DNA from: JAGVVZ01 sp964373165
Lineage (GTDB): Archaea; Aenigmatarchaeota; Aenigmatarchaeia; CG10238-14
NCBI GenBank assembly: GCA_964373165.1
Contig: CAYJTF010000016.1
Coordinates: 1-17,443, forward strand
Length of the DNA stretch: 17,443 bases
Direction of reading: 5' to 3'
The translations under genes were made by a program, and so were the position numbers. The notes under the pieces are model-generated. The model ran no database searches. It saw only the letters and a program-made list of their open reading frames with translations, and was not told where the DNA came from. Of this stretch, positions 13,714-17,443 are shown piece after piece (the stretch's first letter is position 1; every line of letters starts with the position of its first letter).

Positions 13714-14898
13714 TTAAACTTGTTGTTGTTCTGATGGTCTGACTATTTCATTAGAAGATAAATCTTTGTATATACCCATAACTTCAGTTCTTCTAAAAAC
13801 AAAAGATCCGTCTGGCTCCCTAGTACCAACTGAATCCCAAACTTGAACAAAATTTGGATATTCTTTAGATTCGGATGATAGAATTATTGTTGGTATCTTT
13901 GTTATATTATATTTGTTAACTATCTTTTTACCATCACTTGACGATACATCGTAAGAAAATTCCTTAGTAACAACGACACCAAAATTAGGTATTATTGATT
14001 TATGTAATGATACATTATAACATTCAGTACATGATGAGTCCGACAGAAGTGTTAGTGTTGCTAAACCGACAACCTTCTTTGTGTTCAAATCTAGATAAGG
14101 CACTGTATTAGTATGCAAAGCGTAATTGCCGTCTACTTCTGTAGCATTTAATCTAGGTAAAACAGAAGCTATATTTTCATATTCTTTTATTTCTGCAGAA
14201 ATAACCAAAGTCGGTATTCTTCTTATGTTATATTTACTTATAAGTTCTTTTCCTTCCTCAGAATCATATTCAACAGATTTAGCTGATGTTATCTCAACAT
14301 TAGATGCTCTAAAAGCAGATAAAACATCATTCATCGATGAACATTCCTTACACTCAGAATCTACAATACTGACCACTGAAACTAGACCAACAACCTTCTT
14401 TTTATTTAGGTCAAAGTATGGGGGTTCTATATTTGTAATTAAAACTGTTTCGTTATTATCAGTATATGTGCCCTTCTCCGACCAATATTGTTGTAATTCA
14501 CTTGATTTATCTAACTCGCCAGTTATTACAATGGTGGGTATTTTCTGTATATTATATTTTATTATGAGATTTCTTCCCTCTTCTGAATTGAATTCTACTG
14601 TTTTCTCATTTAGTATTTTAACATTGTTTTGTTTTATTTCAGCTACTATATCATTTATTTCAAAACATTGTTTGCAAGAACTGGCCACGATTTTTAACAA
14701 TTTTAACTCGGCTGGTCTTACTACTTCATTTTGTTTAGAAATTTCTGATTTTATTTTATTTGTCATATTGAAAAGGATAAACATATTGAATGTGTTGACT
14801 ATAACAAGAACAAGAAACAAAATTAAAAATAAAGAATTCTGACTAATCAAAGTTTTTTTCTTTTTCTTAGCTGTTTTCTGTGGTTTATTTTTGTCCAT
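13714..14898 (-). CDS. membrane-anchored protein with three thioredoxin-like domains
   Basis: A 394-residue protein with a Lys-rich N-terminus, a membrane helix (about 22-44) and three tandem repeats of about 107 residues. Each repeat has a CxxC active site and an IPT cis-proline motif: CKQC (75-78) with IPT (120-122), CKEC (183-186) with IPT (228-230), CTEC (290-293) with IPT (335-337). Each also has a 'vE..SEEG..li.KYnI..IPT' segment between them. The fold is a variant thioredoxin: no WCxxC, and the residues after the second Cys differ. Three redox centres in one exported chain suggest an electron relay or a disulfide isomerase/reductase fed by CcdA. The third repeat is most diverged. Repeat alignment supports tandem duplication. 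Confidence 0.82.
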   Translation of the reverse strand: MDKNKPQKTAKKKKKTLISQNSLFLILFLVLVIVNTFNMFILFNMTNKIKSEISKQNEVVRPAELKLLKIVASSCKQCFEINDIVAEIKQNNVKILNEKTVEFNSEEGRNLIIKYNIQKIPTIVITGELDKSSELQQYWSEKGTYTDNNETVLITNIEPPYFDLNKKKVVGLVSVVSIVDSECKECSSMNDVLSAFRASNVEITSAKSVEYDSEEGKELISKYNIRRIPTLVISAEIKEYENIASVLPRLNATEVDGNYALHTNTVPYLDLNTKKVVGLATLTLLSDSSCTECYNVSLHKSIIPNFGVVVTKEFSYDVSSSDGKKIVNKYNITKIPTIILSSESKEYPNFVQVWDSVGTREPDGSFVFRRTEVMGIYKDLSSNEIVRPSEQQQV

Positions 14899-14920
14899 TA
14901 AAAATCAACTAAATAAAAAA

Positions 14921-15136
14921 TCAACAACCACCTACCATCGATGGTAAGTTTTCTAAATTAGATGGCAATTGAGATGACCTGCTACTTCCAGCAGGAGATG
15001 CACTCACTGGTTTACTGCCACCAACAGAAACGCCACTAGCCAAAGTCGATTGAAGACTAAATAGTTGTATAGCTTGTAAAACTGAAACTAGCACCATTGC
15101 TCCAATCAAAATAGTTAATAACAAATTCGTATTCAT
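14921..15136 (-). CDS. small membrane-anchored protein ending in Gly-Gly-Cys
   Basis: A 71-residue protein: membrane helix at about 4-24 (LLLTILIGAMVLVSVLQAIQ), then a Ser/Gly/Pro-rich flexible stretch (about 34-58) and the tail NLENLPSMVGGC. The only cysteine is the last residue, after two glycines, outside the membrane by the positive-inside rule (weakly supported). A strong SD (AAGGAGGT, 15150-15143 on this strand) 6 bases from the ATG is the best in the window, so the protein is probably abundant. The cysteine may be a mixed-disulfide or metal-ligand partner for the neighbouring thiol proteins. I recognise no named family. Confidence 0.75.
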   Translation of the reverse strand: MNTNLLLTILIGAMVLVSVLQAIQLFSLQSTLASGVSVGGSKPVSASPAGSSRSSQLPSNLENLPSMVGGC

Positions 15137-15142
15137 TCATTA

Positions 15143-15150
15143 ACCTCCTT
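15143..15150 (-). promoter_or_regulatory. strong SD of the GGC-tail gene
   Basis: On the minus strand AAGGAGGT lies 6 bases from the ATG (15136-15134), a near-perfect anti-SD match. It also decides the start: the overlapping upstream ATG is in another frame and only 2 bases away from the SD. Confidence 0.7.
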
Positions 15151-15176
15151 TTAATTCTATTAATAACACATAAATA

Positions 15177-15875
15177 TTAAGCTCCCACAATATTTTGTGA
15201 TTCTAGCGATATTCTTTGAATGGTTGGTCCGGGATAGAAAAGTGTTTTCCACCTAGTCATTTCACCAAATATTTCGGCATCCGAATATTCTGGATGATAC
15301 TTAACAAACCATTTTGCTATGCCTCTCCAACTTGCAGCATGCGCACAACCGCATCTAGTTATAATCGTTGGATTTGATGGAGAACCACAACAATAATCAC
15401 AAGTAAAAGAATTAACTATTTTATTCCATCTTTGTTGTTCTTCGTCTGTTAATTTTATAGATTTTTCATGATTACCCCAAGTTTGTAGAGATCCTAAAGG
15501 ATCATCAAAACTCACTTTAGCTTCTTCGCCATAGAAAGGCGTTCCTGTTGGTATTAAGTTATTTATCAAGTCCTGAACTGGATCTCCTGTAGACGACTTA
15601 AGTTGTAGTTCACTTATAGACGGCATAGACTTGATCCTAGTTCTATAACCAGATATAACTGGTTTTTCTCCTTCAGATAGTAGAACGGGACCAACGGCCG
15701 TTTTTCCATCTATTTTTATATCCAAGTTTTTAAGATCTATTGCCTGACCTTTTCTAGGTATTAAAGTTGAATATACTTTCAACGTAATAATTTGGTTAAC
15801 TAAAACTAAAGTCACAATCAGAATCAAAAAATGATAAAAATATTTGTGTGAAAATATAGCATTTTGTTTTGGCAT
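15177..15875 (-). CDS. membrane-anchored cysteine-rich protein with CGCAHA motif
   Basis: A 232-residue protein with a membrane helix (about 13-33) and an exported domain. The central stretch (about 40-130) has no known motif. The C-terminal part carries FTCDYCCGSP (157-166) and ITRCGCAHAASWRGIAKWF (172-190), giving Cys159, Cys162, Cys163, Cys175, Cys177 and His179, then a conserved-looking EIFGEMTRWKTLFYPG (201-216). The CGCxH arrangement recalls PCYCGC-type exported metal- or disulfide-binding domains, but I cannot name the family. First gene of the minus-strand operon, 40 bases ahead of the GGC-tail gene, and divergent from the BlaI-like regulator, whose operator-like dyads lie directly upstream. 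Confidence 0.75.
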   Translation of the reverse strand: MPKQNAIFSHKYFYHFLILIVTLVLVNQIITLKVYSTLIPRKGQAIDLKNLDIKIDGKTAVGPVLLSEGEKPVISGYRTRIKSMPSISELQLKSSTGDPVQDLINNLIPTGTPFYGEEAKVSFDDPLGSLQTWGNHEKSIKLTDEEQQRWNKIVNSFTCDYCCGSPSNPTIITRCGCAHAASWRGIAKWFVKYHPEYSDAEIFGEMTRWKTLFYPGPTIQRISLESQNIVGA

Positions 15876-15892
15876 ATAACCACTTTATTAGT

Positions 15893-15985
15893 TTTACAAT
15901 AGTTGTAAATATTACCTGTAAAATATTTAAAGTTTCCTAAGGTATTACTTTACATATTTTGTAAATATTTACATATTTAAATGTA
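15893..15985. promoter_or_regulatory. cluster of TTTACA/TGTAAA operator-like dyads
   Basis: The shared divergent promoter region holds several inverted repeats of one core. They are TTTACAATAGTTGTAAA (15893-15909, perfect 7-base arms), TTTACATATTTTGTAAA (15949-15965, 6-base arms), GTAAATATTTAC (15961-15972, perfect palindrome overlapping the previous one) and TACATATTTAAATGTA (15970-15985, TACAT/ATGTA arms). A single TGTAAA half-site lies at 15917-15922. BlaI/MecI repressors bind TACA...TGTA dyads, and a BlaI-like gene begins at 15996 or 16005, so these are probable operators for both directions. ATTTAAAT inside the last dyad is TATA-like for the regulator. AAATATTTAAAG (15921-15932) may serve the minus-strand operon. 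Confidence 0.6.
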
Positions 15986-15995
15986 TTAATATAAA

Positions 15996-16388
15996 GTGAA
16001 ATTAATGGTCAACATAAACAGAATAAGGTTTAATAAAGGGGGATTTGAACTCTTTCTTAGTCCTCTAGAATCGGATGTCATTGGTATATTGTTCGGGAAA
16101 AAGGAAGCAAAAGTCAGAGAAATACATAACATATTAAAAAGAAAAAAGAAAGTTGCTTTGACAAGTGTTGCAGTAATACTAGATAGGTTATATAAAAAGG
16201 ACTTAGTGAAAAGAAAGGTAGAAAGTGGAAGAGGTGGCATACATTACATATATTCGACGTCTGAAAGTAAAACAGATATAGAAAAATCCATAATCGAAAG
16301 TTCCATAAATAAACTAATAGATGTTTTCGGGTCTTCTGCCGTTAATTATTTTGATGAAAGATTTTCTAAAAGAGGAGACAAAAAATGA
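15996..16388 (+). CDS. BlaI/MecI-family winged-helix repressor
   Basis: A 130-residue regulator. The N-terminal winged helix reads LSPLESDVIGILFGKKEAKVREIHNIL, VALTSVAVILDRLYKKDLVKRK and a wing (VESGRGGIHYIYS), the pattern of BlaI, MecI and CopY, with a C-terminal helical dimerisation part (about 90-125). BlaI-type repressors leave DNA when a partner BlaR1-type protease is activated. The next gene is such a protease and overlaps this one by four bases (ATGA). The GTG at 15996 is one possible start. The ATG at 16005 has AGTGA (15995-15999) as SD and is more likely. The dyads immediately upstream suggest autoregulation. No beta-lactamase gene is present, so the inducer is probably not an antibiotic of that class. 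Confidence 0.82.
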   Translation: MKLMVNINRIRFNKGGFELFLSPLESDVIGILFGKKEAKVREIHNILKRKKKVALTSVAVILDRLYKKDLVKRKVESGRGGIHYIYSTSESKTDIEKSIIESSINKLIDVFGSSAVNYFDERFSKRGDKK

Positions 16389-17140
16389 TAGAGAAAATAG
16401 GTTGTTATATAGGACTTATTCTTGATCCGCAAAAAATAATTTTGTCTTTAATTTCACTATCAATATCTTTTTTTACCTTATTACTTTTGAAAAAAAACGG
16501 CGTTTCAACTAAACTAAAAATATCGTTTATATACGCACATTTAACATCTCTAGTATTTCCTTTCGTATTATTTGGAACTCATGTGGGATGCGGCATAGCA
16601 TGTATGCCCTGCTACAATAATGTATTATCCCTAGTATCGTATGCGTTACCTACCACTCTATTTATTTCTACTATATCAAGTTTTTTTGTTATACCATCCT
16701 TGTATATAATAACAAACAAGAATAGAATTATCAAATCTGGTCATTTATATAGATTCATGAAAAAATATTCAGAAAAAATGAAAATACCTGAACCAAAAAT
16801 CTACGTTATAGATAAGGCTGAACCAATAGCATTTTCATTCAGAACATTTAAATCCGCTATATTTTTATCCGTGGGTATTTTAGATATACTCAAAAAGAGA
16901 GAGATTGAATGTGTTGTTTTACATGAATTATCACATTTAAAAGAAAAATCATCTATCACAAAAATTTCTTTGTCTATGTTAAAACTGTTTTCACCTTTTT
17001 CTTTAATTTCTGGATTTAACATAGATTCTACAGACGAAGAAAAAAGGGCAGATAATTTTGTCCTAAAAGAGCAGAAAACAAAAAAATATCTGATATTAAC
17101 TAAAAAAAAGTTTCAGCAGTTTAAATATTATAAAAAATAA
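16385..17140 (+). CDS. M56/BlaR1-like membrane metalloprotease
   Basis: A 251-residue protein, partner of the BlaI-like gene by its four-base overlap. Hydrophobic segments lie near 16-36, 47-66 and 80-110. The cytosolic part carries PEPKIYVIDKAEPIAFSFRTFKSAIFLSVGILDIL (135-169) and the zinc motif VLHELSHLKEKS (178-189; His180, Glu181, His184), with EEKRADNF (218-225) supplying the third ligand Glu, as in M48/M56 peptidases. BlaR1 has a large external penicillin-binding sensor. Here there is none. Instead GTHVGCGIACMPCYNN (64-79) between two helices offers Cys69, Cys73 and Cys76, which could sense thiols or metal. The C-terminus (about 226-251) is short and Lys-rich. Probable role: signal-triggered cleavage of the repressor. 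Confidence 0.78.
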   Translation: MIEKIGCYIGLILDPQKIILSLISLSISFFTLLLLKKNGVSTKLKISFIYAHLTSLVFPFVLFGTHVGCGIACMPCYNNVLSLVSYALPTTLFISTISSFFVIPSLYIITNKNRIIKSGHLYRFMKKYSEKMKIPEPKIYVIDKAEPIAFSFRTFKSAIFLSVGILDILKKREIECVVLHELSHLKEKSSITKISLSMLKLFSPFSLISGFNIDSTDEEKRADNFVLKEQKTKKYLILTKKKFQQFKYYKK

Positions 17141-17380
17141 CTATTTCTTTGCTAAATAAGCGTATACATGAGCCAATAATGACAGTGCTATCATTAAAAT
17201 TCCTAAATAAAACACATTATAACTCTCCACGTATTTGTAAACTAGCAGGCCCAGGCCTAAACCACCTATTACGTGCGTAATATTAGCAAAGTATACGTGC
17301 TTACTCCAATATTTTTGTATTTTCTCTAAACACATAAAATCATTAAATATTTTATCAACATGTAATAAATAGTTATTCAA
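17141..17380 (-). CDS. small two-helix membrane protein
   Basis: A 79-residue protein that I do not recognise. Soluble N-terminus (MNNYLLHVDKIFNDFMCLEKIQKYWSKHVYF, with one Cys), then two hydrophobic segments near 33-49 (NITHVIGGLGLGLLVYKYV) and 54-76 (FYLGILMIALSLLAHVYAYLA). The start is TTG at 17380, with no SD. Its stop codon is at 17143-17141, directly abutting the end of the protease gene on the other strand, so the two converge with no spacer. The helix-Gly-rich-helix pattern and YWSKHVYFANITHVIGGLG look conserved-protein-like, but no function can be given. Confidence 0.5.
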   Translation of the reverse strand: MNNYLLHVDKIFNDFMCLEKIQKYWSKHVYFANITHVIGGLGLGLLVYKYVESYNVFYLGILMIALSLLAHVYAYLAKK

Positions 17381-17443
17381 TTTGAGGGGCGTGTCTAAAA
17401 AATCGATAATATAATAAGGGGGGATGACCCCACTCTTAATTAT
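17381..17443 (+). promoter_or_regulatory. right-end non-coding segment, possible start of a further gene
   Basis: TATA-like GATAATATAATA (17405-17416) is followed by AAGGGGGG (17416-17423) and an ATG at 17424 (MTPLLI to the edge). The G-run touches the ATG, too close for a normal SD, so this may instead be a GGGG/CCCC hairpin (17420-17431). Nothing firmer can be said. Confidence 0.25.

Noticed and set aside
14126..14842. Long plus-strand reading frame (238 codons) opposite the triple-thioredoxin gene
   Set aside because: It is the antisense shadow of a well-supported gene. Its product is Ser/Thr/Phe-rich with no motif and no SD.
14921..15136. GGC-tail protein as the ubiquitin-like partner of the E1 at 7505-8500
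   Set aside because: It has a membrane helix and no beta-grasp-like sequence, ends in Cys after the Gly pair, and sits in another operon 6 kb away on the opposite strand.
17416..17443. G-run and C-run at the right edge as a terminator or gene start
   Set aside because: The window ends after 20 bases of the possible frame and the G-run touches the ATG, so neither reading can be decided.

Overview
The window is an AT-rich stretch (hand counts of about 27-35% G+C in most genes) that reads like a fragment of an uncultured archaeon, probably a small-genome DPANN-type lineage. The archaeal indications are TATA-like boxes without bacterial -35/-10 pairs, many genes with little or no Shine-Dalgarno (SD) sequence next to a few strong GGTGAT/GGAGGT sites, a C2H2 zinc finger on a membrane protein, and the mix of families (DUF763, DUF192, VIT1/CCC1, a MoeB/ThiF-type E1). 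A run of ten N at 1041-1050 marks a scaffold join, so this is assembled metagenome or single-cell sequence. The lineage is an inference; no rRNA, tRNA or CRISPR array is present.

Region by region. 1-5000 is a loose, partly decayed accessory stretch: a winged-helix regulator, an extremely AT-rich block of inverted 18-mers, a DUF192 gene broken by the gap, a polytopic membrane protein, the C-terminal remnant of a LarC nickel-insertion gene, an unknown gene, and a higher-GC island (2976-3828) with a frameshifted CuA-type cupredoxin and its membrane neighbour. A 12-base motif, AAAGTGAGAGTT, recurs six times here (five exact), always in the same orientation and mostly against stop codons, and is absent from the rest of the window. 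4398-8924 is a compact plus-strand run: nucleoside diphosphate kinase, D-Ala-D-Ala-ligase-like ATP-grasp enzyme, MurL-like PP-loop enzyme with a CxxCxxC cluster, E1-like adenylyltransferase and a small HExxH metallopeptidase. Three different carboxylate- or carrier-activating chemistries plus a peptidase, with no visible ubiquitin-like protein, make this the best candidate for an undescribed peptide- or protein-modifying pathway.

9124-11171 holds a 44-residue zinc ribbon apparently coupled to a DUF763 protein that seems to start at CTG, then a VIT-family iron/manganese transporter. A frameshifted higher-GC methyltransferase (11200-11752, minus strand) sits in frame behind the N-terminal stub of a lipoprotein.

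11999-15875 is a tight minus-strand operon of membrane or secreted thiol proteins: a CGCAHA-motif anchored protein, a 71-residue protein ending in Gly-Gly-Cys, a protein with three thioredoxin-like domains, a CcdA/DsbD-type electron carrier, and a zinc-finger/TM/HIH protein. I infer that CcdA carries reducing power outward to the anchored thiol proteins. It is divergent from a BlaI-like repressor and an overlapping M56/BlaR1-like membrane metalloprotease, and the 120-base intergenic region carries several TTTACA/TGTAAA dyads of BlaI/MecI-operator type. The simplest reading is a BlaI/BlaR-like switch controlling an extracytoplasmic disulfide or metal-thiol system.
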